A model generated the notes under the pieces. The model was not told the origin of the DNA. It made no database searches and saw only the letters and a list, made by a program, of their open reading frames with translations. DNA of 64,000 bases, taken from assembly GCA_900102385.1 (NCBI GenBank), contig FNBQ01000009.1, positions 68,338 through 132,337 on the forward strand. The letters run 5' to 3'. The stretch comes from Bacteroidales bacterium KHT7. Lineage in GTDB: Bacteria; Bacteroidota; Bacteroidia; Bacteroidales; Bacteroidaceae. Positions 16,649 through 26,443 of this stretch are shown here, piece after piece (within the stretch, counting starts at the first letter, position 1; the number at the start of each line of letters is the position of its first letter). The translations under genes and the position numbers were made by a program.

Positions 16649-17473
16649 TTATTGTTGTGGTGTGCAGAGCAGCAGAGTCTTTGCGTCGTATGCAACATCC
16701 TCTTTCTCCGCTATCTTCTGATTTTCGAACTCCATTGCTGGGTCAATCAGATAAACCTTTCTCACATATTTTCTCAGCTCGGTTAAGAGCCGTTTGCGGT
16801 CGCGCAGGTTGCCAACCAAGTGCATCTCGTCGTTCTCCTGGCTCAGTCCGAGTTGTTTCCAGATGTAGAGATAGTAGTAGATGCTGTCGTCGGTCTCGCG
16901 GTTTGGAAAAGTGTTGGTAAACTGAAGTCTGCCGCGGTCGAACACAAAGATGTCGCTACATCTCTCGTGCTGGTAGACGAACATCTTCAGGGTGCTGCCA
17001 ACGTAGCTTTTCTCGAAGAAGTGCTCGGCAATCGATGTCATCTGATGGAAGAAACGGCAGTTTGGATGATGCTCTCTTATAAGCTGCTCCGTATTCTTGT
17101 CTACCGAGAACAGTATTACCGCCTTGTTTTTTGGCAGTACGTTGTGCATCACCATTGTTCCTGTCTCTTCGGGATAGTTGTAGCAGAATATCTCTTCAGC
17201 CTTATCCTCGTCGAATTCTTCTACTGGAATGATGGTGTATCTCGAATCGCAGAGGATAATGTTAACCCTCTGGTAGTCGCGTTTCAGCACATCCTCGCTC
17301 TGGAAGGCGTTCTTCAGGTTAGCTGTAATCGAGATGGTCGATTTTGTGGCATACTGAATGTGAGTGAACGAATCCTCTTGCGAAGGTGTGTGTAGAAAAA
17401 AAGAAAATCCATCCGCTGAAAGGCGGATGGATAGACTATATGCTGTAATGTTATTACTCCCAGTTACCTGCAT
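16649..17473 (-). CDS. DUF3822 family protein (actin-like ATPase fold suspected)
   Basis: 274 residues with the pattern of the Bacteroidetes DUF3822 family (YSLSIRLSADGFSFFLHTP at the N-terminus, KNKAVILFSVDKNTEQLI and SSIYYYLYIWKQLGL-like segments). A member of this family from Bacteroides was, as I recall, described structurally as having an actin-like ATPase fold; the function is not established. Its first 20 bases overlap the end of the upstream single-membrane-helix protein gene, and rsmD follows after 13 bases, so the three are translationally close. Nucleotide-binding residues cannot be assigned by eye. Confidence 0.8.
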   Translation of the reverse strand: MQVTGSNNITAYSLSIRLSADGFSFFLHTPSQEDSFTHIQYATKSTISITANLKNAFQSEDVLKRDYQRVNIILCDSRYTIIPVEEFDEDKAEEIFCYNYPEETGTMVMHNVLPKNKAVILFSVDKNTEQLIREHHPNCRFFHQMTSIAEHFFEKSYVGSTLKMFVYQHERCSDIFVFDRGRLQFTNTFPNRETDDSIYYYLYIWKQLGLSQENDEMHLVGNLRDRKRLLTELRKYVRKVYLIDPAMEFENQKIAEKEDVAYDAKTLLLCTPQQ

Positions 17474-18083
17474 TGTTATTTGGAGATTCTACGTCACCAA
17501 CCTTAAGGCCTGCAAACTTGCCTCCCTTCTCAGCCTTGTTCTTCAATGCGTTAAGCTCTGAATCGTTAAGACCGCTCAAGTATGTGTCATAATCGATGTC
17601 GCACTGGAACAAGTAAAGAGTAGTCTCAGTCTTTGAGTTGTACTGCTGACCAGTCTTCAAGTTGAACTTCTTGCCGTTTCCGTAAGGAACCTCAGCCAAA
17701 TTGTCGATGTCTTTAATCTTAAGGTTCTCAGCAACTGAAACGATCATTGTATCACGCTTGATGAGACCCAACTTAACAGCCTTCTCCTCTGTCATTCCTG
17801 CCTCAAGCTGCTCGTCTGAAAGAACGCCTTCCTTCTTGATTTCCTTAGTCTTAGCGTTCTTTACGAAATCGATTAGTGAGTCGAAATCCGCTGTATAGTG
17901 ACGGTTGTGAGCTTCGGCCCATGCAACTTCTGCACTACGGATATCAATAAGTTTCTTGATAATCGCTTTCTCTCTCAGATCCTTTGTCTCGCTGAATTCG
18001 ATAGGAGCCTTGATGCTCTGGTAGCTGACGTATGCTAATCCTGCAACGCAGAGAACCAGAATGACATTAAAAACAGTTTTCAT
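17454..18083 (-). CDS. Conserved hypothetical protein with one N-terminal membrane helix
   Basis: 209 residues. One hydrophobic helix at residues 4-21 (VFNVILVLCVAGLAYVSY) is followed by a soluble domain: REKAIIKKLIDIRSAEVAWAEAHNRHYT resembles the start of the alpha-helix and loop of type II/IV pseudopilins (long amphipathic helix, then a short Y-rich turn and a FDSLIDFV segment). There is no prepilin peptidase motif at the N-terminus, so the likeness may only be structural. It overlaps the DUF3822 gene by 20 bases. If DUF3822 is actin-like, the pair recalls a PilM/pseudopilin pair, but this is inference. Confidence 0.6.
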   Translation of the reverse strand: MKTVFNVILVLCVAGLAYVSYQSIKAPIEFSETKDLREKAIIKKLIDIRSAEVAWAEAHNRHYTADFDSLIDFVKNAKTKEIKKEGVLSDEQLEAGMTEEKAVKLGLIKRDTMIVSVAENLKIKDIDNLAEVPYGNGKKFNLKTGQQYNSKTETTLYLFQCDIDYDTYLSGLNDSELNALKNKAEKGGKFAGLKVGDVESPNNNAGNWE

Positions 18084-18119
18084 AATGTTATGTTAATTTT
18101 ATTGTTTATATTCGTACCG

Positions 18120-18127
18120 CAAAAATA
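18120..18127 (-). promoter_or_regulatory. -7 box for the membrane-helix/DUF3822/rsmD genes
   Basis: Minus-strand TATTTTTG (TAnnTTTG) 37 bases before the start at 18083. Confidence 0.4.
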
Positions 18128-18176
18128 AGATAAATTTATTAAAACACCGATTTTTCGGCTGACTTTTTAATTGTAT

Positions 18177-19589
18177 ATGGACAATAATATCCAAATAGCG
18201 CTTCAAATTAAAGAAAAATTTTTATACCAGCCAACTTTTCAGCAGGAAAATGTAATAAAAAAGTTGGCCGAATTCCTGCGCAGCGGCGATGACGAGAGTG
18301 CGTTCATTCTTAACGGATATGCCGGAACAGGTAAGACAACGCTTATCTCGGCACTCGTAAAGGCTCTCGAGGCGATGGGCGTAAAGGTGATGCTCCTTGC
18401 CCCTACGGGAAGGGCTGCAAAGGTGTTTGCCCTCCATGCCGAACGCCCGGCTTTCACCATTCACCGCAAGATTTACCGCCAGCAGGTGCTCGATGCCGAC
18501 GGCGGCAGATTCTCGCTTAACGACAATCTGCACAAGAATACGCTGTTCATCATTGATGAGGCTTCGATGATATCGCGAGCGCAGTCTGCCACGTCGCAGT
18601 TCGGCTCTGGCGCGCTTTTAGACGATATGATAAAGTATATCTACAACGGCCAGTCGTGCCGGATGCTTCTGGTAGGCGATACAGCCCAGCTTCCGCCGGT
18701 GGGCGAGAGCGAATCGCCTGCGCTCGACGCTCATGTCGTAGGCTCGTACGGATTGCAGGTGTACAGCGCAGAACTGAGCGATGTGGTGCGCCAGAAGAAC
18801 GGCGGCGGAATTTTGTGGAACGCAACGCGCCTTAGGCAGATTGTTGCCGACGGCGGCGGAATGTCGCTTCCGAAGATAAAGTTCGAGGGCTTTGCCGACA
18901 TCGTAAACGTGCGCGGCGACCAACTTATAGAGAGTCTGGCAGAGAACTATCACAAGTACGGACTCGACGACACCATCGTGATAACGCGTTCAAACAAGCG
19001 TGCCAACATCTATAATCAAGGAATAAGAAAGACGGTTCTCGACTACGAGGACGAACTCGCATCGGGCGATATGCTGATGATTGCCAAGAACAACTATTTC
19101 TGGACTCAGAAAGACAACTTCATAGCCAACGGCGAGATTGCTATACTGAGAAGATACCGAAGGGTGAGGGATTTGTACGGCTTCCGCTTTGCCGATGTCG
19201 AGATTGAACTGCCCGACCGCAACAACGAGGAACTGAGTGCTACCGTGCTTCTCGACACGCTTTGCAGCGAATCGCCCTCGCTCACGCCCGACGAGCAGGA
19301 AAAACTATTCAATGCTGTGCTCGAGGATTATAACGACATTCCGCTGAAGAGCGACAAACTGAAGGAAATGCGCAAGAGCGAATATTTCAACGCACTTCAG
19401 ATTAAATATGCCTATGCCGTAACGTGCCACAAGGCGCAGGGCGGACAATGGAGCTGCGTGTATGTTGACCAAGGCTACATGACCGACGATATGCTTGCTC
19501 CCGATTATTTCAGATGGCTTTACACCGCGTTTACCCGCGCTACCGAAAAACTATTTCTGGTAAACTGGGCAAAGGAGCAGGTGCTCTGA
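18177..19589 (+). CDS. RecD-like ATP-dependent DNA helicase (SF1B)
   Basis: 470 residues from ATG at 18177; a TTG two codons upstream is the alternative and is less likely. Walker A is GYAGTGKTTLISAL (about residue 48), followed by MLLAPTGRAAKVF (motif Ia), Walker B FIIDEASMIS, motif III VGDTAQLPPVGES and the C-terminal UvrD-like YAVTCHKAQGGQWSCVYVD with YTAFTRATEKLFLV. This is the RecD/Pif1-like helicase core without RecB/RecC partners or the N-terminal extension of RecD2, so it acts alone on DNA ends or single strands. It is convergent with alaS and shares a terminator with it. Confidence 0.88.
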   Translation: MDNNIQIALQIKEKFLYQPTFQQENVIKKLAEFLRSGDDESAFILNGYAGTGKTTLISALVKALEAMGVKVMLLAPTGRAAKVFALHAERPAFTIHRKIYRQQVLDADGGRFSLNDNLHKNTLFIIDEASMISRAQSATSQFGSGALLDDMIKYIYNGQSCRMLLVGDTAQLPPVGESESPALDAHVVGSYGLQVYSAELSDVVRQKNGGGILWNATRLRQIVADGGGMSLPKIKFEGFADIVNVRGDQLIESLAENYHKYGLDDTIVITRSNKRANIYNQGIRKTVLDYEDELASGDMLMIAKNNYFWTQKDNFIANGEIAILRRYRRVRDLYGFRFADVEIELPDRNNEELSATVLLDTLCSESPSLTPDEQEKLFNAVLEDYNDIPLKSDKLKEMRKSEYFNALQIKYAYAVTCHKAQGGQWSCVYVDQGYMTDDMLAPDYFRWLYTAFTRATEKLFLVNWAKEQVL

Positions 19590-19597
19590 TACGAAAT

Positions 19598-19640
19598 GAG
19601 CCGTGACAAACGTTGAAGTCTGCCACGGCTCTTTCTCATT
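19598..19640. terminator. Shared terminator between the helicase gene and alaS
   Basis: An 8-bp inverted repeat gagccgtg (19598-19605) and cacggctc (19624-19631), extended by aaatgag/ctcattt, lies between the two convergent stops. A T-rich tract follows on plus. Confidence 0.6.
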
Positions 19641-19657
19641 TATGGAAAAAACAAAAG

Positions 19658-22273
19658 TTACTTAACCAATTCAGCCAGTTTTGTTACAGCGTCCTGCAAT
19701 CCATCGGCGTTCTTTCCGCCGGCTGTTGCGAAGTGAGGCTGACCGCCACCGCCGCCCTGAATCAACTTGGCTGCTTCGCGTACCATCTGACCAGCGTTCA
19801 GACCGTTCTCCTTTACAAGATTGTCGCTGATAGCAACTGTAAGCATTGGCTTGCCGTCAGAAAGGCTACCTACGGCAAATACAGAATTCTCAACCTCGGC
19901 ACGAATCTGGAAGGCAAGATCCTTCACAGCATCGGCTGGCAATGGAAGAACTGCGCTGATAACCTTGATGCCGTTCTTGTCTACAGCCTTGTTGATGAGT
20001 TCCTGCTTTGCAGAAGCGGCTTTTTCTTTTACGAATGTCTCTACCTGCTTCTTCAAGCCTGCATTCTCGTCGATATACTTCTTGATGGCAACGGTAAGGT
20101 CTGGTGCGTTGTTGAACAAAGCACGTAAATCTTTCATTGTGTCCTCAATCTTGTAGAGCATATCCTCAACCTTGCTGCCTGTGATAGCCTCGATACGGCG
20201 CACGCCTGCTGCAACTGAGCTCTCGCTTACAATCTTGAACATACCGATGCGACCTGTAGCTGATGCATGAACACCACCGCAGAACTCAACAGAATCGCCG
20301 AACTTTACAACGCGGACCTTGTCGCCGTACTTCTCGCCGAAGAGGGCGATTGCGCCGAGCTTCTTAGCCTCCTCGATTGGAGTGTCGCGGAACTCTTCGA
20401 GTTTGATGTTCTCTCTGATTGCCTCGTTAACTTTGCGTTCAACCTCGCGAAGTTCTTCGTCTGTAACCTTCTGGAAGTGAGAGAAGTCGAAGCGCAGAGC
20501 CTCTGGCGATACGTATGATCCCTTCTGCTCAACATGTGTGCCGAGAACCTCGCGCAAAGCCTTGTCGAGAAGGTGAGTAGCTGTGTGGTTTGCCTCGCTT
20601 GCATGACGACGGTCAACATCTACACATGCCATGAAAGGTGCGTTAGGGTTAGCCGGCATCTTCTTAACGATATGTATTGGAAGGTTGTTCTCCTTCTTTG
20701 TGTCGATAACCTCGATTGTCTCGTCTGCGCTGCAAAGAACACCGCTGTCGCCAACCTGACCACCCATCTCGGCGTAGAAAGGAGTCTTGTCGAGAACAAT
20801 CTGGAAGAATGTCTGCTTCTTCTGAGTTACCTGACGGTAGCGCAGAATGTTACATTCGTATTCAGTATAGTCGTATCCAACGAATTCAGTTTCGCCTTCT
20901 TTCAGAGTAACCCAGTCGCCAGTCTCTACAGATGCTGCGTTGCGGGCGCGCTCCTTCTGCTTCTGCATCTCGGCGTTGAAAGAGTTCTCGTCAACGGTCA
21001 TTCCGTTCTCGCGGCAGATAAGTTCTGTAAGGTCGAGAGGGAAGCCGAATGTATCGAACAAAGTAAATGCCTGAACACCGTCAATCTCGGTCTTGCCAGC
21101 CTTCTTTGTATCGCTTATAACGCCGTCGAGCAGTTTGATACCAGTCTCAAGTGTGCGAAGGAATGACTCTTCCTCCTCCTGCATTACGCGAGAGATAATC
21201 TCCTTCTGTGCAGGAAGTTCTGGATAAGCGTCGCCCATCTCTGCGATGAGGGTAGGCAGAAGCTTGTACATGAATGCCTTCTTCTGTCCGAGGAATGTGT
21301 AGCCGTAGCGAACGGCACGGCGAAGGATTCGGCGGATAACGTAGCCAGCCTTTGCATTGCTTGGAAGCTGACCGTCGGCAATAGAGAATGCGATGGCGCG
21401 AAGATGGTCGGCAACAACTCGCATTGCGATGTCCTTCTTCTCGTCCTTGCCGTACTCAACGCCTGCCATCTCGGCAATAACCTTGATGATTGGCTGGAAT
21501 ACGTCGGTATCGTAGTTTGATGTCTTGCCCTGAAGAGTGCGCACCAGACGCTCGAATCCCATACCTGTATCGATAACCTTTGCAGGAAGTGGCTCGAGAG
21601 AGTGGTCTGCCTTGCGGTTGTACTGCATGAACACGAGGTTCCAAATCTCGATAACCTGCGGATGGTCTTTGTTTACCATCTGTGCTCCCGGAACCTTAGC
21701 CTTCTCCTCCTCAGAACGTGAGTCGATGTGGATTTCTGAACATGGACCGCAAGGACCTGTGTCGCCCATCTCCCAGAAGTTATCGTGCTTGTTTCCGTTT
21801 ATGATGTGGTCTTTCGGAAGGAATTTCTCCCAGATGGCAGCGGCTTCGTTGTCGCGCTCCAAGCCTTCCTCGGCAGAGCCTTCAAAAACAGTTGCGTACA
21901 AATCCTTTGGGTCGAGTTTCAGTACGTCTACCAAGTACTCCCAAGCCCATTCGATGGCTTCTTTCTTGAAATAGTCACCGAAGCTCCAGTTGCCCAACAT
22001 CTCGAACATTGTGTGGTGATAGGTATCGTGTCCTACCTCCTCAAGGTCGTTGTGCTTTCCGCTAACGCGCAGACACTTCTGTGAGTCGGCGCATCGCTTG
22101 CTCTTTGCAGGGTGGTTGCCAAGGATGATGTCCTTGAACTGGTTCATACCAGCGTTGGTAAACATAAGGGTTGGGTCATCTTTTATGACCATAGGTGCAG
22201 AAGGCACAATCAGGTGCCCCTTACTCTCAAAGAATTTCTTGTATGACTCTCTGATTTCTTTTGCAGTCAACAT
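19658..22273 (-). CDS. alaS: Alanyl-tRNA synthetase
   Basis: 871 residues, full length. It charges tRNA-Ala and edits mischarged Ser/Gly. Seen in order: the class II core starting [20 protein letters not shown] with [15 protein letters not shown] and [10 protein letters not shown]; the editing domain with the zinc-binding histidines of [13 protein letters not shown] and [11 protein letters not shown]; and the C-terminal oligomerisation domain ending [19 protein letters not shown]. It has its own -7 box divergent from merR and ends convergent with the RecD-like helicase gene. Confidence 0.97.
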   Translation of the reverse strand: MLTAKEIRESYKKFFESKGHLIVPSAPMVIKDDPTLMFTNAGMNQFKDIILGNHPAKSKRCADSQKCLRVSGKHNDLEEVGHDTYHHTMFEMLGNWSFGDYFKKEAIEWAWEYLVDVLKLDPKDLYATVFEGSAEEGLERDNEAAAIWEKFLPKDHIINGNKHDNFWEMGDTGPCGPCSEIHIDSRSEEEKAKVPGAQMVNKDHPQVIEIWNLVFMQYNRKADHSLEPLPAKVIDTGMGFERLVRTLQGKTSNYDTDVFQPIIKVIAEMAGVEYGKDEKKDIAMRVVADHLRAIAFSIADGQLPSNAKAGYVIRRILRRAVRYGYTFLGQKKAFMYKLLPTLIAEMGDAYPELPAQKEIISRVMQEEEESFLRTLETGIKLLDGVISDTKKAGKTEIDGVQAFTLFDTFGFPLDLTELICRENGMTVDENSFNAEMQKQKERARNAASVETGDWVTLKEGETEFVGYDYTEYECNILRYRQVTQKKQTFFQIVLDKTPFYAEMGGQVGDSGVLCSADETIEVIDTKKENNLPIHIVKKMPANPNAPFMACVDVDRRHASEANHTATHLLDKALREVLGTHVEQKGSYVSPEALRFDFSHFQKVTDEELREVERKVNEAIRENIKLEEFRDTPIEEAKKLGAIALFGEKYGDKVRVVKFGDSVEFCGGVHASATGRIGMFKIVSESSVAAGVRRIEAITGSKVEDMLYKIEDTMKDLRALFNNAPDLTVAIKKYIDENAGLKKQVETFVKEKAASAKQELINKAVDKNGIKVISAVLPLPADAVKDLAFQIRAEVENSVFAVGSLSDGKPMLTVAISDNLVKENGLNAGQMVREAAKLIQGGGGGQPHFATAGGKNADGLQDAVTKLAELVK

Positions 22274-22313
22274 ATTTTATAGTTATGAAGTTAATATTCT
22301 TGAATAATCTTTG

Positions 22314-22321
22314 CAAAGATA
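22314..22321 (-). promoter_or_regulatory. -7 box for alaS
   Basis: Minus-strand TATCTTTG (TAnnTTTG) 40 bases before the alaS start. Confidence 0.45.
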
Positions 22322-22344
22322 ACTTGTTTATATTATTTTTGCCT

Positions 22345-22352
22345 TAAATTTG
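22345..22352 (+). promoter_or_regulatory. -7 box for merR
   Basis: Plus-strand TAAATTTG (TAnnTTTG) 38 bases before the merR ATG; divergent from alaS. Confidence 0.4.
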
Positions 22353-22390
22353 TTTAAAATATTGTTTTCTCCTGTGTAAAAAACAAAAAA

Positions 22391-22738
22391 ATGTCGCTAA
22401 ATTCCAATAAAGATCATAAACTCTTTTACTCGATAAAGGAAGTTGCTGAGATGTTTGGTGTTACAGACACTCTTCTGCGCTATTGGGAAAAGGAATTTCC
22501 GAATATCGCGCCTAAGAAGGGCAGTCGTAACGTGAGACAGTACACTCGGGAAAACGTTGAACAGATTAAACTCGTATATCATCTTGTAAAGGAGAAGGGC
22601 ATGACGCTCGAAGGCGCAAAGAAAGCCCTGAAGGGGAACAAGGAGGGCGTTGCAAAGAATACCGAACTTCTTGAACGTCTTAAAAGCATAAAAGCCGAGT
22701 TGCTTGTAATAAAAAAACAACTCGGCAATCTTACCTAA
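22391..22738 (+). CDS. Small MerR-family transcriptional regulator
   Basis: 115 residues. The winged helix-turn-helix is at residues 12-80: FYSIKEVAEMFGVTDTLLRY then WEKEFPNIAPKKGSRNVRQY, typical of MerR proteins. A short helix follows and there is no effector domain. Genes of this kind are conserved in Bacteroidales next to alaS or rel. Its last four bases overlap the stop of rel on the other strand. The target and the signal are unknown. An inverted repeat inside its last 45 bases probably terminates rel. Confidence 0.88.
   Translation: MSLNSNKDHKLFYSIKEVAEMFGVTDTLLRYWEKEFPNIAPKKGSRNVRQYTRENVEQIKLVYHLVKEKGMTLEGAKKALKGNKEGVAKNTELLERLKSIKAELLVIKKQLGNLT
22694..22726 (-). terminator. Terminator for rel, lying inside the merR coding end
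   Basis: A 9-bp perfect inverted repeat (gccgagttg 22694-22702, caactcggc 22718-22726). Read on the minus strand it is followed by TTTTA, so it can end rel transcripts, while on the plus strand it codes for the last residues of MerR. Confidence 0.5.
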
Positions 22739-24996
22739 ACTCTTGCAATTTCTTTTATACTTTCTATCTGCTTAAGGCGGTCTATAACATCGTTTATCTC
22801 CTTGGTGTTATGGACGCTTATCTCTACCTTGCAGTCAAAAATTCCGTCGTTGGTCTCAACGTGCAGCATGTTTATGTTCACCTGCATGGTTGTGAGCACG
22901 CTTGTTACCGAATTCAGAAGTCCCACAACGTCGATTCCCTGCATCTGTATGGTTGCCGAGAACAGCGAGTTGTTGTTCATCTGCCACATTGCAGCCAGAA
23001 TGCGGTTTCCGTAGCTTGTCTTTAGCTTGTATGCCACGCTGCACTGGCGCTTGTGGATGTAAACCTTGTTCTTGTCGTTGTAGTAACCAAGCACGTCGTC
23101 GCCCGGAATAGGGTGGCAACATTCGGCAATGATGTATCTTGAGCCCACCGTAGCCTCGTTGAGGATTAGCGGTTTGCCTTTCTCTATGGTTACGGCTATG
23201 TTTTCGTTCTTAGGTTCTTTGCCTTGCTGAGCCTTCTTGCCGTTGCCTTCTTTCTTCTTTCCGCCGAAGAATGGGATATAGCGTGTCCACTTGCGGTCTT
23301 TTTCAGATGGCAGACCGTGAAGTGCGTTTACATCCTCGCTTCCTAGTGTGATGGTTTTCTGTCCAAGTTGATAGTAAAGTTCGTCTACGGTTTCGAGTTT
23401 GTGAAGGTCGAGCAGGTTGAGCATGTTTACCTCGGCAATGTTCAGGTCGTTGTCCTGAACAAACTGCTTGAATATTTCCTCACCGTTCTTCTGTGCCTCG
23501 TGACGCTCCTTGCGAAGTATTGCCTCAATCTTAGCCTTTGCCTTGGCGGTAGATACGAACGTAATCCACGAAGGCTGAATGTGCTGCGACTTTGATGTGA
23601 GAATCTCTACTTGGTCGCCGCTCTGGAGTTTGTGGCTTATTGGCACGAGTTTGTGGTTGACCTTTGCGCCGATGCAATGGCTTCCGAGGAAGGTGTGAAT
23701 GCTGAATGCAAAGTCGAGCGCGGTACAGTCTGCCGGCATCGTCTTTATCTCGCCTTTCGGAGTGAAGACGAAGATTTCTGAAGCATACAGGTTCAGCTTT
23801 ATGGTGTCGAGGAAGTCGATGGCGTCGGGCTGCGGATTGTCGAGAATCTCCTTGATGGTGTGCAGCCATTTCTCCAGTTCGCCTTCAGATGTTGTGCCTT
23901 CCTTGTACTTCCAGTGTGCGGCAAAACCCTGCTCGGCAATTTCGTCCATCTTCTTGCTTCTGATCTGGCACTCAATCCATGCGCCCTGATGGCTCATGAG
24001 GGTAACGTGCAGAGCCTGATATCCGTTTGCCTTCGGACGGCTAATCCAGTCGCGCAGACGGTCGGGATGAGGCTTGTATATCTTGGTTATGGCAACGTAG
24101 ATGTCGAAACACTCGTTCAGCTCCTGTTCCTCTTTCAGAGGTTCGAAGATGATGCGCACGGCAAGGATGTCGTAAATCTCCTCGAACGAAACATGCTTGT
24201 TCTGCATCTTGTTCCAGATGGAATAAGGCGACTTTATTCTTGCCTTGATGGTGTATTTTATTCCCCACTTGTCGAGTGCGGCGCGTATAGGTGCGGTAAA
24301 CTCCTCGAAGACAGAGTCGCGCTTTGCCTGTGTAGACGCAAGCTTTTCTTCAATCTTCTTGTATTCTTCGGGATATTCAAAGCGGAAGCTCAAGTCCTCG
24401 AGTTCTGTCTTTATGGCGTTAAGTCCAAGACGGTTGGCAAGCGGAGCATAGATGTACATCGTCTCGCCTGCAATCTTGTACTGCTTTTCGGGTTTCTGCG
24501 AACCGAGTGTGCGCATGTTGTGCAGACGGTCGGCAATCTTTATCAGGATAACGCGTATGTCGTCGTTCATCGTGAGCAGAAGCTTCTTGTAGTTTTCTGC
24601 CTGAGCCGACGCATGGTCGCCAAAGATTCCTCCGGCGATTTTTGTCAGACCGTCAACAATCTGAGCTATTTTAGAACCAAAGATGTTTTCGATGTCCTCT
24701 ACGGTATAGTCGGTGTCTTCGACTACATCGTGCAACAAAGCCGAGCATATTGATGTAGAGCCGAGTCCAATCTCGTTGCAGGCAATTTTTGCAACGGCGA
24801 TAGGGTGCATGATATAAGGCTCGCCCGACAGTCGTCTCACACCCTTGTGAGCCTGACGCGCGAAGTTAAAAGCCTTAGTGATGATTTCAACCTTCTTTCG
24901 GTGAGGCGAAGCAAGATAGTCGTTCAGAAGTTCCTGAAACGCATCGTCAATCATCTTTTCTTCATCAATGACTGCATTTGTATGTAGTTCTTCCAT
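22735..24996 (-). CDS. Bifunctional (p)ppGpp synthetase/hydrolase, RelA/SpoT family
   Basis: 753 residues. Domains in order: HD hydrolase (YIMHPIAVAKIA, SALLHDVVEDTDYT, IADRLHNMRTL; about 40-200), synthetase (ARIKSPYSIWNKMQNKHVSF, DILAVRIIF, YQALHVTLM; about 230-360), TGS (IFVFTPKGEIKTMPADCTAL; about 400), zinc-finger/helical region with CCHPIPGDDVLGYY, and a C-terminal ACT domain ending KQIESIKEIARV. The intact HD residues and the R-x-K form of the ARIKS loop fit a bifunctional Rel, which makes and degrades the stringent-response alarmone. It has its own -7 box and stands after mltD in the same direction. Confidence 0.95.
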   Translation of the reverse strand: MEELHTNAVIDEEKMIDDAFQELLNDYLASPHRKKVEIITKAFNFARQAHKGVRRLSGEPYIMHPIAVAKIACNEIGLGSTSICSALLHDVVEDTDYTVEDIENIFGSKIAQIVDGLTKIAGGIFGDHASAQAENYKKLLLTMNDDIRVILIKIADRLHNMRTLGSQKPEKQYKIAGETMYIYAPLANRLGLNAIKTELEDLSFRFEYPEEYKKIEEKLASTQAKRDSVFEEFTAPIRAALDKWGIKYTIKARIKSPYSIWNKMQNKHVSFEEIYDILAVRIIFEPLKEEQELNECFDIYVAITKIYKPHPDRLRDWISRPKANGYQALHVTLMSHQGAWIECQIRSKKMDEIAEQGFAAHWKYKEGTTSEGELEKWLHTIKEILDNPQPDAIDFLDTIKLNLYASEIFVFTPKGEIKTMPADCTALDFAFSIHTFLGSHCIGAKVNHKLVPISHKLQSGDQVEILTSKSQHIQPSWITFVSTAKAKAKIEAILRKERHEAQKNGEEIFKQFVQDNDLNIAEVNMLNLLDLHKLETVDELYYQLGQKTITLGSEDVNALHGLPSEKDRKWTRYIPFFGGKKKEGNGKKAQQGKEPKNENIAVTIEKGKPLILNEATVGSRYIIAECCHPIPGDDVLGYYNDKNKVYIHKRQCSVAYKLKTSYGNRILAAMWQMNNNSLFSATIQMQGIDVVGLLNSVTSVLTTMQVNINMLHVETNDGIFDCKVEISVHNTKEINDVIDRLKQIESIKEIARV

Positions 24997-25016
24997 TGTA
25001 TTATCCTTTTATTTCA

Positions 25017-25024
25017 CAAAGGTA
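25017..25024 (-). promoter_or_regulatory. -7 box for rel
   Basis: Minus-strand TACCTTTG (TAnnTTTG), 20 bases before the rel ATG and just after the mltD terminator. Confidence 0.45.
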
Positions 25025-25036
25025 ATAAAAAAAAGA

Positions 25037-25062
25037 AAAGGAGCACCATCGGTACTCCTTTT
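25037..25062 (-). terminator. Terminator after mltD
   Basis: Inverted repeat aaaaggagcacc / ggtactcctttt with one mismatch and a T-rich run on the minus strand, between the mltD stop and the rel promoter. Confidence 0.7.
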
Positions 25063-25066
25063 TTTG

Positions 25067-26437
25067 TTATTTAACCTTTATCTTTTCGCCCGAGCGAATG
25101 TTTGTTCCTTTTATGCCGTTTATCTTTTGCAGATGTTTTACGCTTGTGTGGTATTTCTTGGCTATGCTGCTTAGGGTTTCGCCGCCCGAGATGTTGTGAT
25201 AGGCTGTGTTTCCTCCGCTACCGCCGCGTCTTTTGCGCTTGCTTGCTGCCGTTGCCCGCTGGTTCTTGTAAGGCACCCAAACTCTTCTGCCGTGGCGGCG
25301 TACGTATCTGCCGCGCTTTGGCTGGCTGTTCTGCCATGAACTGATGTCGTTGCTAACCTCAACTATGTTACGCTTTGTAAACAGCTCGTCGGCTTTGTAG
25401 GCGTAGATGCTGTCGCCGGCATCGATAAACGAGTTTATGGCATTGTGCGAAAGTCTGAGGATGCAAGGCTTCTGGTTTCCCGGAATTACGTTTGTGCGAT
25501 ACTGTGGATTGAGGGCCTTTATCTCGTCCATGCTGACGTTGCACATATCTGCTATCTGCTGAAAATGAAGCTGCTTGTTGATTATTATCGTATCGGTCTC
25601 TGCTGGCAACTTTGCCTCCATCGGACAGATGTTGTGCTCGCAGTAGAAGTTCATGACGTAGTTGGCGGCGATGAACGATGGGACATATCCGCGGGTCTCG
25701 TTTGGCAGATAGTTGTAAATCTTCCAATAGTCCTTCTCGCCGTTGGCGCGGTGGATAGCCTTGTTTACCGTGCCCGGACCGCAGTTGTAGGCTGCAATAA
25801 CCAGGGTCCAGTCCTGATAGATGTTGTAAAGGTCTTTCAGATAGTGGGCTGCTGCGTAACTTGCCTTTATCGGGTCGCGGCGTTCGTCGATGAGGCTTGT
25901 AGTCTCGAGTCCGTAACGCTTTCCGGTTGTAATCATGAACTGCCAGAGTCCGGCTGCGCCTACGCGCGATGTAGCCTTCGGATTAAGTCCCGATTCGATT
26001 ATCGGCAGATACTTCAGTTCGAGAGGCAGACCGTAGGCATCGAGGGCCTCTTCGAATATCGGCATGTAGAAGTTTGAACTTCCGAGCATGGCCGAAACAG
26101 AGCGGCGCAGTCTGCCTGTGTAAATGTCGATGAACTTGCGCACAACATCGTTGTATGGCATTTCTATGACGTTAGGTATCATGCTTAGACGCTCGGTGTA
26201 TGTCTCTGGCGTGTACTCGCGGTTCTCGTCCTTCATCTGGCAGTCGCCACTAACCTGAAGGAACTTCTGTGAGTGCCAGTTGCTTAGCAGGCTGTCGATG
26301 TTCTCGGTCATTCCCTCAGGAAGTTCGATAACCTCGTTTTCGCCTGTGTTTGTGTCGTATACGGTGATTTCATTTTGTGCCTGCATCTGGGCAGACATCA
26401 ACATTGTCAAGCAGATAATACCTATTTTTCTCATCAT
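25067..26437 (-). CDS. mltD: Membrane-bound lytic murein transglycosylase D-like, with LysM domains
   Basis: 456 residues. Signal peptide (RKIGIICLTMLMSAQMQAQ), then an SLT lysozyme-like domain at about 115-270 with the catalytic glutamate in LKYLPIIESGLNPKATS, the GAAGLWQFMITTGKRYGL motif and AAYNCGPGTVNKAI. Two LysM peptidoglycan-binding repeats follow, one around LHFQQIADMCNVSMDEIKAL and a C-terminal one (GGETLSSIAKKYHTSVKHL). It cleaves glycan strands in the periplasm with formation of anhydro-muropeptides. It lies in the conserved block parA-parB-DUF5683-mltD, 6 bases after the DUF5683 gene. Confidence 0.92.
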   Translation of the reverse strand: MMRKIGIICLTMLMSAQMQAQNEITVYDTNTGENEVIELPEGMTENIDSLLSNWHSQKFLQVSGDCQMKDENREYTPETYTERLSMIPNVIEMPYNDVVRKFIDIYTGRLRRSVSAMLGSSNFYMPIFEEALDAYGLPLELKYLPIIESGLNPKATSRVGAAGLWQFMITTGKRYGLETTSLIDERRDPIKASYAAAHYLKDLYNIYQDWTLVIAAYNCGPGTVNKAIHRANGEKDYWKIYNYLPNETRGYVPSFIAANYVMNFYCEHNICPMEAKLPAETDTIIINKQLHFQQIADMCNVSMDEIKALNPQYRTNVIPGNQKPCILRLSHNAINSFIDAGDSIYAYKADELFTKRNIVEVSNDISSWQNSQPKRGRYVRRHGRRVWVPYKNQRATAASKRKRRGGSGGNTAYHNISGGETLSSIAKKYHTSVKHLQKINGIKGTNIRSGEKIKVK

Positions 26438-26443
26438 ATATTT

